Shown here: positions 39,434-47,696 of the stretch, piece after piece
How positions within the stretch are numbered: the stretch's first letter is position 1
How the letters are laid out: each line of letters starts with the position of its first letter
From: Streptomyces inusitatus
Lineage (GTDB): Bacteria > Actinomycetota > Actinomycetes > Streptomycetales > Streptomycetaceae
NCBI RefSeq assembly: GCF_014651115.1
Contig: NZ_BMWG01000007.1
Coordinates: forward strand, 186,001 to 250,000
Reading direction: 5' to 3'
Length of the DNA stretch: 64,000 bases
Made by a program: the position numbers and the translations under genes
Notes under the pieces: generated by a model
What the model was told of the DNA's origin: nothing
Seen by the model: the letters and a program-made list of their open reading frames with translations, nothing else
The model's database searches: none

Positions 39434-40564
39434 ATGACGTCCATGGGGAAGACGAGACGAATGGTGTCGGCAGTGGTGTGCGCGGCGGCGGTGGCCGCCG
39501 TGCTCGCCGCTCCGGCACGGGCCACGCCCGCGCCCGCGCCGACGGCGGCGGCGGACGAGGGCCGGGCGGGTCCGGGGTGGAGCCTCAAGGAGACCGGCAC
39601 GGACGCGCGCTTCCGGGGGCTCGCGGCCGTCAGCCGCAGCACCGCCTGGGTCGCGGGCTCCCGGGGAACCGTGCTCCGGACCGCCGACGGCGGGCGCACC
39701 TGGCGCGATGTCTCACCGCCCGAGGCGCGCGGGCTGGAGTTCCGCGACATCGAGGCCTTCGACGGCGACCGGGCCGTGGTGCTCGCCATCGGGGAGGGCG
39801 AGGCGTCCCGCGTCTACCGCACCACCGACGGCGGAAACACCTGGACCGAGACGTTCCGCAACACCGATCCCAGAGCGTTCTACGACTGCGTCGCCTTCTT
39901 CGACCGCCGCAACGGCCTCGCCATGAGCGACCCCGTGGACGGCAAGTACCGCATCCTGTCCACCCGCGACGGCGGCCGCTCCTGGCAGGTGCTGCCCACC
40001 GCCGGGATGCCCGAGGCCCAGCCGGGCGAGGCCGGGTTCGCCGCCAGTGGGCAGTGCCTGGTCACCTCGGGCGCCAAGGACGTCTGGCTGGCGACCGGCG
40101 GCGGGGCCACGGGCCGGGTGCTGCACTCCGCAGACCGGGGAGTGACCTGGACCGCCGCCGAATCGGGCATCCCGGCCGGGGACCCGGCGCGCGGAGTCTT
40201 CGCGCTCGCCTTCCGCGACCGCGCGCACGGCATAGCCGTCGGCGGCGACTACCGCACCGGACAGCCGTCCCTCCGGGCCGCCTCGGTCACCCGCGACGGC
40301 GGCCGCACCTGGCAGGGGTCGGCCCAGCCGCCGCCCGCCTACCGCTCCGGTGTCGCCTGGCTGCCCCACACCCCCGCGACCGCCCTCGCGGTCGGCCCCA
40401 CCGGCACCGATCTCACCCTGAACGGCGGCCGCACCTGGCGCACCGTCGACACCGGCTCGTACGACACCGTCGACTGCGCCCCCGGCTTCGGCTGCTGGGC
40501 CTCCGGTGAGAAGGGCCGCGTCGCCCGTCTGGAGGCGGGCGCCGAACCCCGGGACCGGCCGTAG
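39434..40564 (+). CDS. Secreted BNR/Ycf48-like beta-propeller protein
   Basis: A 376-residue exported protein with a signal peptide (hydrophobic core about residues 10-28) and Ala-rich cleavage zone. The body consists of BNR-like Asp-box blades (TADGGRTWRDV, TTDGGNTWTETF, STRDGGRSWQVL, SADRGVTWTAA, TRDGGRTWQGS, LNGGRTWRTVD), at least six, as in Ycf48-like or sialidase-like propellers. No catalytic sialidase residues are evident. One disulfide pair is likely (Cys in VDCAPGFGCW). Annotated relatives are often called oxidoreductases without evidence. A strong hairpin follows. Confidence 0.82.
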   Translation: MTSMGKTRRMVSAVVCAAAVAAVLAAPARATPAPAPTAAADEGRAGPGWSLKETGTDARFRGLAAVSRSTAWVAGSRGTVLRTADGGRTWRDVSPPEARGLEFRDIEAFDGDRAVVLAIGEGEASRVYRTTDGGNTWTETFRNTDPRAFYDCVAFFDRRNGLAMSDPVDGKYRILSTRDGGRSWQVLPTAGMPEAQPGEAGFAASGQCLVTSGAKDVWLATGGGATGRVLHSADRGVTWTAAESGIPAGDPARGVFALAFRDRAHGIAVGGDYRTGQPSLRAASVTRDGGRTWQGSAQPPPAYRSGVAWLPHTPATALAVGPTGTDLTLNGGRTWRTVDTGSYDTVDCAPGFGCWASGEKGRVARLEAGAEPRDRP

Positions 40565-40572
40565 GACCACTC

Positions 40573-40615
40573 CCGCCGGGTATTCCGGGAAGCCCGCACC
40601 CGGAATACCCGGCGG
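40573..40615 (+). terminator. Terminator after the propeller gene, 17-bp arms
   Basis: CCGCCGGGTATTCCGGG at 40573-40589 and a perfect complement at 40599-40615, 9-base loop, 9 bp past the stop. Confidence 0.8.
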
Positions 40616-40641
40616 TCCGATATCCGTATCTTCTCTCTGGC

Positions 40642-40674
40642 GACACGCGACACGCGACACGCGACACGCGACAC
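40642..40674. repeat. Heptamer tandem repeat upstream of the glycosyltransferase gene
   Basis: GACACGC repeated four times without error (40642-40669), then a partial fifth copy (GACAC). It lies in the 162-bp gap before the ATG at 40727, where a promoter would be expected. Confidence 0.9.
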
Positions 40675-40726
40675 CGTGGCACGTGGCACACGGTCCGCAC
40701 CACGACCAGAGACGGAAGAACCCCCT

Positions 40727-42466
40727 ATGGCCCCCGACACCCTTTCGCCCGCCGTCACCACCGCCCGGCCTGCCCGGGCCGCCCGGGCACGAACATGGGC
40801 CTGGTACGGCGGGCTGGCCTGCACCGCGCTGACAGCCGGTCAGCAAGTCCTTCTGATCGCCGGGGGCGGCGGCCTCCTCCCCGGATGGCAGCCCTGGCCG
40901 CTGCTGCTGCTCGCCGCACCGCTGCTGTGGTGGGGCCGGGGCCGCCGCCGCGCTCCGGCCGCCCGGCACGAGCGGCTCCGGGCCGTCGCCGCCCGCGTCC
41001 CGGGACGAGCGGCCTTAGCCCTGGTCCTCGCCATGGCCGTGGCCGTGTGGGCCGCGCTCCAGAACCATGAACCCTGGATCGGGCACGAGGAGTCGGTCTA
41101 CGCGAACAAGGCCCGCTCCTGGGCCGACCCCTCGACGCCGGCGGCGGGCTGGGGCCCCTACCGCCCGCCGGGACTGCCCCTGCTCGGCTCGCTGGCGCTG
41201 CGCGTCCACGCCGATGTCGGGGCCCTGCGCGCGGTCGGTCTGCTGCTGGTGCTGGCCACCCTCACCCTGGGATACGCGATCGCCGCCCGCTGGACCACCC
41301 CCCGGCGCGCCGCCCTGGCCATGCTGCTCGTCCTCGGCGGACTGGGCTTTCTACGCAGGATGCCGGCGTTCCTCAACGACACGGGCAGCACCGGCCTGTT
41401 GCTCGTCACCGTCTTCATCCTGGTCAGGACCGTCGAGAACCCCGGACCCTCCCGTGCGCTCCTCGCCCTGCCCCCGGTGGTGCTCGCCGCGTTCTATCTC
41501 CGCTTCGGAGTGGTGGGCAATCTGTGCGCCATCGCCCTGGCCGCCCTGCTGGCCTACGGCCCGCGCGCCTGGCTCGCCCACGGACGGCGTCTCGCGGCGG
41601 CGGGCGCGGTCATCCTGCTGGGCCTGACACCGCACTTCGTGTACGCCACCCAGGTCACCGGATGGCCCCTCGGGCTCATCACCTGGGCCACTTCCCAGGC
41701 CGAGCGGAGCTTCATGGGCGACGGACTCCTCTACTACCTGGCCATATTCCCCTACCGGCTGGCCGGGGACCTCGGAGCCGTCGTCATGTTCGCCGGGCTG
41801 GCGGCGACCGTCCGCGCGGCCCGGGCCCTGCGCGCCGCCCGCCGCGAACACGGCGCGCCCGCGGGCCCTGCCGGTCCTGTCGGCCCTGCCGGCCCTGCGG
41901 TGAGGGACCGCCGGATTCTCTTCCTCGGCGCCACCGCCGTGCTCGTCCCCGTACTCCTCGGATTCGCGACCGACGGCGAGCCGCGCTTCATCTACCTCTC
42001 CGTCATCCTGCTGACCGTCCTCGGCGTCGACGCCCTCGCGACCCTCGCCGACGGTGTGGCACGCCCCGTCCTCGCCGCCGTCACGGCGCTCGCCCTGCTC
42101 GCCGTCCCCGCCACCGCCCAGGTCGTGGCGCACGGAGCGATGCCCGGACCCATGTCCCAGCACCGCTCCACCGTCCCGGTGGCCCGCGCCCTGGCCGCCG
42201 CCGGGGGCGCGCCCTGTCTGCTGGTCACCGGGTACGAGCCGGAGAGCGGCTGGTACTCCGGGTGCGACGCGATGACCTACCGCCAGTACCGCGCCCTGGA
42301 CGGACCGCCGTCCGGCACCCGCGTCAGCTTCATACGCTACGAACGGGGCCGCCTCCAGCCGAGCGCGGCGGGGGTCGAACGCCTCGTCGGCGGCCGCCCG
42401 TCCGAGAAGCGGCGCATCCCCACCGAGGGCGTCCTCGGCACGGCCACGGTCGTCACCGTCGGATGA
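40727..42466 (+). CDS. Membrane glycosyltransferase-like protein (GT39/GT-C type)
   Basis: A 579-residue protein with about 11 hydrophobic segments. An early loop reads HEPWIGHEESVYANKARSW, where Asp/Glu-rich residues after the first helices are typical of GT-C/PMT-like enzymes that use polyprenyl-phosphate sugars. Next come FLRRMPAFLNDTGSTGLLL and QAERSFMGDGLLYYL in external loops. The C-terminal 110 residues are soluble (QHRSTVPVARALAAAGG, then GAPCLLVTGYEPESGWYS). No family-specific catalytic Asp-Glu pair is certain, so the assignment is by topology. Upstream ATG at 40727 with GGAAGAA before it. Confidence 0.72.
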   Translation: MAPDTLSPAVTTARPARAARARTWAWYGGLACTALTAGQQVLLIAGGGGLLPGWQPWPLLLLAAPLLWWGRGRRRAPAARHERLRAVAARVPGRAALALVLAMAVAVWAALQNHEPWIGHEESVYANKARSWADPSTPAAGWGPYRPPGLPLLGSLALRVHADVGALRAVGLLLVLATLTLGYAIAARWTTPRRAALAMLLVLGGLGFLRRMPAFLNDTGSTGLLLVTVFILVRTVENPGPSRALLALPPVVLAAFYLRFGVVGNLCAIALAALLAYGPRAWLAHGRRLAAAGAVILLGLTPHFVYATQVTGWPLGLITWATSQAERSFMGDGLLYYLAIFPYRLAGDLGAVVMFAGLAATVRAARALRAARREHGAPAGPAGPVGPAGPAVRDRRILFLGATAVLVPVLLGFATDGEPRFIYLSVILLTVLGVDALATLADGVARPVLAAVTALALLAVPATAQVVAHGAMPGPMSQHRSTVPVARALAAAGGAPCLLVTGYEPESGWYSGCDAMTYRQYRALDGPPSGTRVSFIRYERGRLQPSAAGVERLVGGRPSEKRRIPTEGVLGTATVVTVG

Positions 42467-42494
42467 CACCGGCCCGCGCCCGTCCGGCGGAGCG

Positions 42495-43148
42495 TCAGAA
42501 GCCCACGGCGGTCAGCGAACGGTGGTGCCTCGGGTTCTCGATCTCGTCGACGAGCGCCACAGCGAGGTCCGCGTAGGAGAAGACGGCCGTGTTCTCCCCG
42601 GCGGGCAGCACCCGGCTGTCGCCGGTCCGGTAACGGCCGGTGCGCGCCGCCCCGTTGTCCAGGACGACGGGCGGCGGGGCGAGCACCAGCCAGTCGACGC
42701 CGGTCTCGGCGGAGCGGAGCGCTTCGAGCCCGGCCGAGTGCCCGAGGGAGAAGGCCCGTGCCTCCGCGGGGAAACCCGGGGTGTCGTGGAAAGGCACCCC
42801 GGGGGCGGTCTCCAGCGTGGTCCCGATGCCGATCAGGACCAGCCGGCCGACCTCGGCACGGGTCAGACCTTCCAGCAGGGCGCGCGCGGCGTTCACATAG
42901 AACAGCTCCGACGGGGTGTCGAGCCGGGCGGCGGCGTTGATCGCCGCGTCATGGTCCGCCGCGACCGCCGCGACGCCGGCCGCCAGGGTGACGTCCCCGG
43001 CGGCCACGACGACACCGGGGCCGGTCAGATCCCGGTGCCCGGCCGGATCCCGTACGACCGCGGTGACCTCGTGGCCCCGGGCGACCGCCTCGGCGACCGC
43101 GTGGCGGCCCGCTCGTCCACCGGCTCCGAAGATGACGATTCTGCTCAT
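42495..43148 (-). CDS. NAD(P)-binding NmrA/SDR-like protein
   Basis: A 217-residue Rossmann protein starting IVIFGAGGRAGRHAVAEAVARG, with VTAVVRDP and GDVTLAAGVAAVAA as in NmrA-like and atypical short-chain dehydrogenases. The later WLVLAPPPVVLDNGAARTGRYR segment is characteristic of this group. The substrate is unknown; some members sense NADP. It is divergent from an HxlR regulator by 102 bp, a common pairing of redox-type HxlR repressors with the gene they control. Confidence 0.85.
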   Translation of the reverse strand: MSRIVIFGAGGRAGRHAVAEAVARGHEVTAVVRDPAGHRDLTGPGVVVAAGDVTLAAGVAAVAADHDAAINAAARLDTPSELFYVNAARALLEGLTRAEVGRLVLIGIGTTLETAPGVPFHDTPGFPAEARAFSLGHSAGLEALRSAETGVDWLVLAPPPVVLDNGAARTGRYRTGDSRVLPAGENTAVFSYADLAVALVDEIENPRHHRSLTAVGF

Positions 43149-43250
43149 GAGGGCTCCGCCCGACCGGGCCGGCGGAGTGCCGGCCGACGCGGTGAACGCT
43201 AGGCGGCGGCCCCTTGGTTACCGCAAAGATAGTTACGTACCCTCGCCAGG

Positions 43251-43631
43251 GTGAGCCAACCACTCGACCCCGAGATGTTCGCCGGATGCACCCACGCCGC
43301 CCCGCCGATCCGCGTCGGCGGCAAATGGACCGCGAAGGTCATCAGATGCCTGGAAACCGGCCCCCGGCGCTTCTCCGAGCTGCGAGTCCCGCTGCGCGGC
43401 ATCACGCCGAAGGTGCTGACCGAGACGCTGCGGGCGATGGAGCGGGACGCGCTGATCACCCGTACCGTCCACGCCGAGATCCCGCCGAGGGTCGAGTACG
43501 AGCTGACCCCCCTCGGCCGCACGCTCCTCGTGCCCTTGAACGCCGGCTGCGCGTGGGCCCAGGCGCATCTGACCGAGCTGCTCGACGCCCGGGACGCGCA
43601 CGACGCCCGCGAAGTGGTACCTGAGATGTAG
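43251..43631 (+). CDS. HxlR-family transcriptional regulator
   Basis: A 126-residue winged-helix regulator of the HxlR family. The recognition region is FSELRVPLRGITPKVLTETLR, followed by the beta-wing (IPPRVEYELTPLGRTL). Cys13 in FAGCTHA sits at the N-terminal position where HxlR redox sensors carry their reactive cysteine. The GTG start at 43251 is close to the end of the divergent control region (GTTACC and GTTACG repeats at about 43220-43235), with a weak ribosome site. It probably represses itself and the divergent NAD(P)-binding gene. Confidence 0.85.
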   Translation: MSQPLDPEMFAGCTHAAPPIRVGGKWTAKVIRCLETGPRRFSELRVPLRGITPKVLTETLRAMERDALITRTVHAEIPPRVEYELTPLGRTLLVPLNAGCAWAQAHLTELLDARDAHDAREVVPEM

Positions 43632-43640
43632 AACCTGGGG

Positions 43641-43689
43641 CGGGTAATTCATTGTCCCTCCTTATGGAGACCGATAAGGAAATTACCCG
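43641..43689 (+). terminator. Nested hairpin after the HxlR gene
   Basis: Outer arms CGGGTAATT (43641-43649) and its complement at 43681-43689; inner arms TCCTTAT (43659-43665) and ATAAGGA (43674-43680) with an 8-base loop. The right side is continuous and the left side has a 9-base bulge. It is AT-rich for this genome. Confidence 0.6.
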
Positions 43690-43698
43690 GCCGGGTCC

Positions 43699-43726
43699 TT
43701 GATGAGTACTGCTTGATTTGTACATC
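43699..43726 (+). promoter_or_regulatory. Possible promoter of the subtilase-like gene
   Basis: TTGATG at 43699-43704, a 16-base spacer, then TACATC at 43721-43726. This would give a leader of about 95 nt before the GTG at 43831. Confidence 0.4.
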
Positions 43727-43780
43727 ACGTGAACTCTGGGAGCCCGTCGTGGAATGGGTCAATACTGCGGATCGATGGAT

Positions 43781-43802
43781 GGGGCGGAGAATTCTCCGCC
43801 CC
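43781..43802. promoter_or_regulatory. Perfect 22-bp palindrome in the subtilase-like gene leader
   Basis: Arm GGGGCGGAGAA and its exact complement, with no spacer, centred between 43791 and 43792. It lies 28 bp before the start codon, so it could be an operator or a leader stem masking the start region. Confidence 0.6.
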
Positions 43803-43830
43803 GCCGATTCGATTGTCTCCAGGGAGAGAT

Positions 43831-46800
43831 GTGAGCAGAAGCAGGAAAAGAGCGTTTGTCTCCATCACGGCTGTAGCGGTGGCCGTCGCACTGTCGGCGG
43901 GAATGGCCGGACCGTCCTCGGCCGAGGGGAGCGCCGGGAAACGGGCCGTGGGGGAAGGGTCTGTGGGATCCGGGCAGAAGGGCTTACCCGGGCATCGGAT
44001 CACGCTGATCACCGGCGACCGGGTACAGGTCGACGCCCGGGGCCGGGTCGTCGGCGTCGAGCCCGCCCAGGGGCGCGAGAAGGTGCCCATGCACACGCGG
44101 ACGGGGCAGGGGCGCACCCTGGTGATCCCCGCGGACGCGCAGCGGCTCATCAGCGACGGCACGCTCGACGAGCGCCTCTTCGACATCACCGAACTGAACA
44201 GCCGCGAGAGCCGGGCGGTCTACGGCGACGGCGTCAAGGTGATCGTCGGCTACCGGGGCACGGCCGGCCGGGAGGCCGGGAGCGGGATCCGCGCCGCCGC
44301 CGGGACCACGGCCCGAAGCCTCGCCTCGCTGAACGCGGACGCCGTCACCGTGCCCGCCCGCGACGCGGCCGCCTTCTGGGAGACCCTCACCCGTACCGCC
44401 GACGGCGGGCACGGGCGCACCGCGGCCGCCGGGGTCGACCGGATCTCGCTGGACGGGGTGTACACGGCTCGCTTTGACCCCGGTAAGGCTCGGGCCGATG
44501 CGGCCGGGTCCGGGGCGCGGGTCCGGCGGGCGGGGTACGACGGCACCGGGGTGAAGATCGCGGTACTGGACTCGGGGGTCGACGGGACCCATCGGGATCT
44601 CGCGGGCCGGGTCGTCGCCGAGCGGAACTTCTCCCGCTCCCCGGACAGCGAGGACCGTTACGGGCAGGGCACTCAGGTCGCGTCGGTCGCGGCGGGCACC
44701 GGGGCGGCGTCGAACGGTGTTCACCGGGGGGTGGCCCCCGGGGCCGAGGTGCTCAGCGGCAAGGTGCTGGACGACGGGGGCAGCACCACGGTTTCGGCGG
44801 TCATCGCCGGGATCGACTGGGCCGTGGCCCAGGGCGCGGACATCGTGAATCTGAGCTTCAGCGCGAGCGGCCGGCCCGAGAGTGACCCGCTGGAGACTCA
44901 TATCGACCGGGTCACCGCCGAGCGGGGTGTGCTGTTCACCGTGATGGCGGGTGACCGGGGCCCGAAGCCGCGCTCGATCGAATCACCGGGCCGGACGGAG
45001 GGCGCGCTCACCGTCGGCGCGGTGGACGGGCAGGACCGGCTCGCCGGCTTCTCCGCCGTCGGTCCAGGTCTCGGCGGCGGGATCAAGCCCGATCTCACCG
45101 CCCCCGGTGTGAACATCACCGCGGCTGCCACCGCCGGCACCCCGAACCAGAATCCACCCGGCTATGTGCCCCTCTCGGGTACGTGGATCGCCGCCCCGCA
45201 CGTCGCCGGTGCCGCGGCCCTGCTCAAGCAGCGGCATCCGAAGTGGAAGTCCGCCGAGCTGAAGAGCGCGCTGACGGGCTCGGCGAAGAACGGCACGCAC
45301 CAGCACACGCCGTTCGAGCAGGGGACCGGCCGGGTCGCGGCCGATCGGGCCCTGGAACAGCGGGTGTTCGCCGAGCCGTCGACCGTGACGTTCGGAACAC
45401 AGCGCTATCCGCACACCGACGACACCCCCGTGACCCGCTCGATCGCCTACCGCAACATCGGCGGCGAGGACCTCACCCTGGATCTGACGGTGACCTCGGT
45501 CGGACCGGACGGCAAGCCCGCTCCGGAGGGCTTCCTCACCCTCGGCCGGAACCGGATCACCGTCCCGGCGGGCGGCACCGCCTCGGTGGAGCTGACGGCG
45601 GACACCCGGCTCGGCGGGGACGTCAACGGCGTCTACGCCGCGACCGTCGTCGCGAGCGGCGGCGGCCAGAGCGTGCGTACCACCGCCGGTGTGGAGCGCG
45701 AGGTCGAGTCGTACGATCTGACCGTCCGGCACATCGACCGGCACGGGCAGCCGGGCCGGGACTTCAGGACCTGGATTCGCCCGGTCGGCACCGGGGGCAA
45801 AATAGACAAGGACTGGCTGAGGCCGGGAGACGGGTCCGGCACTGTCACCACCCGGCTGCCCCGGGGCGCGTACACGCTGGATTCCGTCAATGAAGTGGAT
45901 CCCCTTGATTCCACCAAGGGTTTGGACGTGCTTTCGCGGCCCGAACTCTCCGTGGACCGGGACATGACGCTCACCGTCGACGCCCGCACTGCCCGGCCGG
46001 TCGACATCACACCCCCGGACGCCGGGGCGAAGCCGTTCAGTGTGTCGATGCACAACAGAATAAAGGTCCCCGGATTTGACTCGATCGGCAGCTCCTTGGC
46101 TCTCCCCTCCTTCGAGAACTTCAGGACCGCGCACCTGGGGCCGGACATCACCGACGGTTCGCTCACCCAGTCCTGGACCGGCCACTGGAGCAAGGGGGAT
46201 TCGGTTCAGTACAGCACTGTCCACGGCGGTGTCGTCCAGCGGCTCGCGACCGGCCATGTCAAGCGCTTCAAGGACCGGGACCTTGCCAAGGTACGGCTCC
46301 GACTCGGCGCATCGGCCCCCGGCAAGCGGGCCGGTGTCTGGGTGATCGGCGATCTGCCCCACCAACTGCCCGGCTTCGCGCGCACCATGCCGCCTCAGCG
46401 GGCTCCCGGTGTCCGGACCCTGTATCTCTCCGGCGGCGACGGAGCCACCTGGACGCTTTACGCCAGTCAGTTCGGCGAGATCAAGGGCAAGGCCGAGGAC
46501 GAGCCCGAGACCACGTACCACCTTCCGCGCGACGAGACATTCCGGCCGGGGAAGACCTACACGAGAACGATGAACACCCCGGTCTTCGCACCGCGGATCA
46601 CCGAGGGCGAGGGAGTCTTCCGTGAGGAGGACAGCATCACCGGCGCGCTGCGGGTGTTCTCGGACGGCGCCGGAAACTACGGAGGGTCCAAATACTCCTC
46701 GGTGAAGACCACCCTCCACCGGGGCAAGACCAGGATCGGTGAGAACACCGATCCCCTCACCGGCGACGAATCGTTCGCGGTCGGCCCCGCCGACGCCCCC

Positions 46801-47217
46801 TACACCCTGTCCACCTCCGTCACCCGCTCGCCGGAGCTGGCGAAGGCCGGCAGCCGTATCGACGCGAGCTGGACCTTCCGTTCGCAGCGGCCCGGCACGG
46901 AGGAGAAGGTGGCGCTGCCGGTGTCCGTCGCCCGGCTGAAGGCGGCCGTAAGCCCGGACGGCACCGCTCCGGCGGGCCGTACCCAGCGGGTGCCGGTCAC
47001 CGTGCAGGGCGCGGCGGCGGGCGGGAACCTTCGCTCGCTGGAGGTCTCGGCCTCCTACGACCACGGCAGGACCTGGAAGAAGCTCCCGGTCACCCGGGGC
47101 GGGGTGACGGTCGGGAATCCGGCGAAGGGCAAGGCGATCACCTTCCGTTCGGTGGTCACCGACAAGAAGGGCAACAAGGGGACCGTGACGCTCTACAACG
47201 CCTACTTCGGCAAGTAA
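43831..47217 (+). CDS. Subtilase-fold (S8) secreted protein lacking the catalytic His and Ser
   Basis: A 1128-residue exported protein with an S8-type architecture. It has a signal peptide (residues about 8-32), a propeptide-like part to about 230, a subtilisin domain (about 240-530) and a large beta-rich C-terminus. The Asp strand is intact (IAVLDSGVDGTH, Asp247). The catalytic His motif G-H-G-T-H is changed to GQGTQ (Gln279, Gln282). The Ser motif G-T-S is GTWIAAPHVAGAAAL, with Trp452 in place of Ser. The oxyanion Asn in A-G-N-x-G is Asp375 (AGDRG). Each change needs one base. The frame is fully open and the fold landmarks (GVAPGAEVLSGKVLDD, VNLSFSASG) are kept, so it is an intact pseudoprotease and not a decayed gene. 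GTG 43831 is chosen because it gives a normal signal peptide. Confidence 0.88.
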   Translation: MSRSRKRAFVSITAVAVAVALSAGMAGPSSAEGSAGKRAVGEGSVGSGQKGLPGHRITLITGDRVQVDARGRVVGVEPAQGREKVPMHTRTGQGRTLVIPADAQRLISDGTLDERLFDITELNSRESRAVYGDGVKVIVGYRGTAGREAGSGIRAAAGTTARSLASLNADAVTVPARDAAAFWETLTRTADGGHGRTAAAGVDRISLDGVYTARFDPGKARADAAGSGARVRRAGYDGTGVKIAVLDSGVDGTHRDLAGRVVAERNFSRSPDSEDRYGQGTQVASVAAGTGAASNGVHRGVAPGAEVLSGKVLDDGGSTTVSAVIAGIDWAVAQGADIVNLSFSASGRPESDPLETHIDRVTAERGVLFTVMAGDRGPKPRSIESPGRTEGALTVGAVDGQDRLAGFSAVGPGLGGGIKPDLTAPGVNITAAATAGTPNQNPPGYVPLSGTWIAAPHVAGAAALLKQRHPKWKSAELKSALTGSAKNGTHQHTPFEQGTGRVAADRALEQRVFAEPSTVTFGTQRYPHTDDTPVTRSIAYRNIGGEDLTLDLTVTSVGPDGKPAPEGFLTLGRNRITVPAGGTASVELTADTRLGGDVNGVYAATVVASGGGQSVRTTAGVEREVESYDLTVRHIDRHGQPGRDFRTWIRPVGTGGKIDKDWLRPGDGSGTVTTRLPRGAYTLDSVNEVDPLDSTKGLDVLSRPELSVDRDMTLTVDARTARPVDITPPDAGAKPFSVSMHNRIKVPGFDSIGSSLALPSFENFRTAHLGPDITDGSLTQSWTGHWSKGDSVQYSTVHGGVVQRLATGHVKRFKDRDLAKVRLRLGASAPGKRAGVWVIGDLPHQLPGFARTMPPQRAPGVRTLYLSGGDGATWTLYASQFGEIKGKAEDEPETTYHLPRDETFRPGKTYTRTMNTPVFAPRITEGEGVFREEDSITGALRVFSDGAGNYGGSKYSSVKTTLHRGKTRIGENTDPLTGDESFAVGPADAPYTLSTSVTRSPELAKAGSRIDASWTFRSQRPGTEEKVALPVSVARLKAAVSPDGTAPAGRTQRVPVTVQGAAAGGNLRSLEVSASYDHGRTWKKLPVTRGGVTVGNPAKGKAITFRSVVTDKKGNKGTVTLYNAYFGK

Positions 47218-47241
47218 ATCCCCTTTTCTCCCGCTGAGCGT

Positions 47242-47281
47242 TGATCCCCGTCGTCGGGTCCGAGCCCGGCGGCGGGGATCA
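47242..47281. terminator. Bidirectional terminator between the subtilase-like gene and a small membrane gene
   Basis: 17-nt arms 47242-47258 and 47265-47281 with two G-T pairs and a 6-base loop, starting TGATCCCCG. The last three bases are the stop of the minus-strand gene. Confidence 0.75.
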
Positions 47282-47647
47282 GCCCGTGATCCTGCCGAGC
47301 ACCAGCATCAGGACCAGCAGCACCGTGAGTACCGCCAGACCGATGCAGCCCGCCCGGCCGCCGCGCCGGGCCGTGAAGATCCCCAGAACCGTCACCAGTG
47401 TGGCCAGTGGCACTCCGTACCGCGCGATCGCCGTCAGCGTGCCGATGAAGCGGACGGAGCCCCGGACGCCGTCCTGGCAGGAGTCGCAGGCGATCGCGAG
47501 CAGTGGTCCCACCAGCCACACCAGACCGCCGAAGACCACCACCGCGAAGGCGAGAAGGACCAGCAGGCTCTTGGGGAGAGGGGCCTCGAAGGGGTCGGGA
47601 GCGGCGGCTTCGGCAGCGGTGCCGGTATCGGTGTCGGTGTGATCCAT
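47279..47647 (-). CDS. Small membrane protein, unknown function
   Basis: A 122-residue protein with an acidic N-terminus (MDHTDTDTGTAAEAAAPDP) and three hydrophobic helices (SLLVLLAFAVVVFGGLVWLVG, ARYGVPLATLVTVLGIF, CIGLAVLTVLLVLMLVLG). A Cys-x-x-Cys pair in ACDSCQDG lies in the first loop. I do not recognise it. It is convergent with the subtilase-like gene, sharing the terminator. Confidence 0.6.
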   Translation of the reverse strand: MDHTDTDTGTAAEAAAPDPFEAPLPKSLLVLLAFAVVVFGGLVWLVGPLLAIACDSCQDGVRGSVRFIGTLTAIARYGVPLATLVTVLGIFTARRGGRAGCIGLAVLTVLLVLMLVLGRITG

Positions 47648-47696
47648 GGGGCGGACGCTACGCAGCCTTCCGCCCGACCGGTATCCGCGCCCGTAC

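Noticed and set aside
40642..40674. CRISPR-like array
   Set aside because: The unit is only 7 bp, has no spacers and there are no cas genes. It is a simple tandem repeat.
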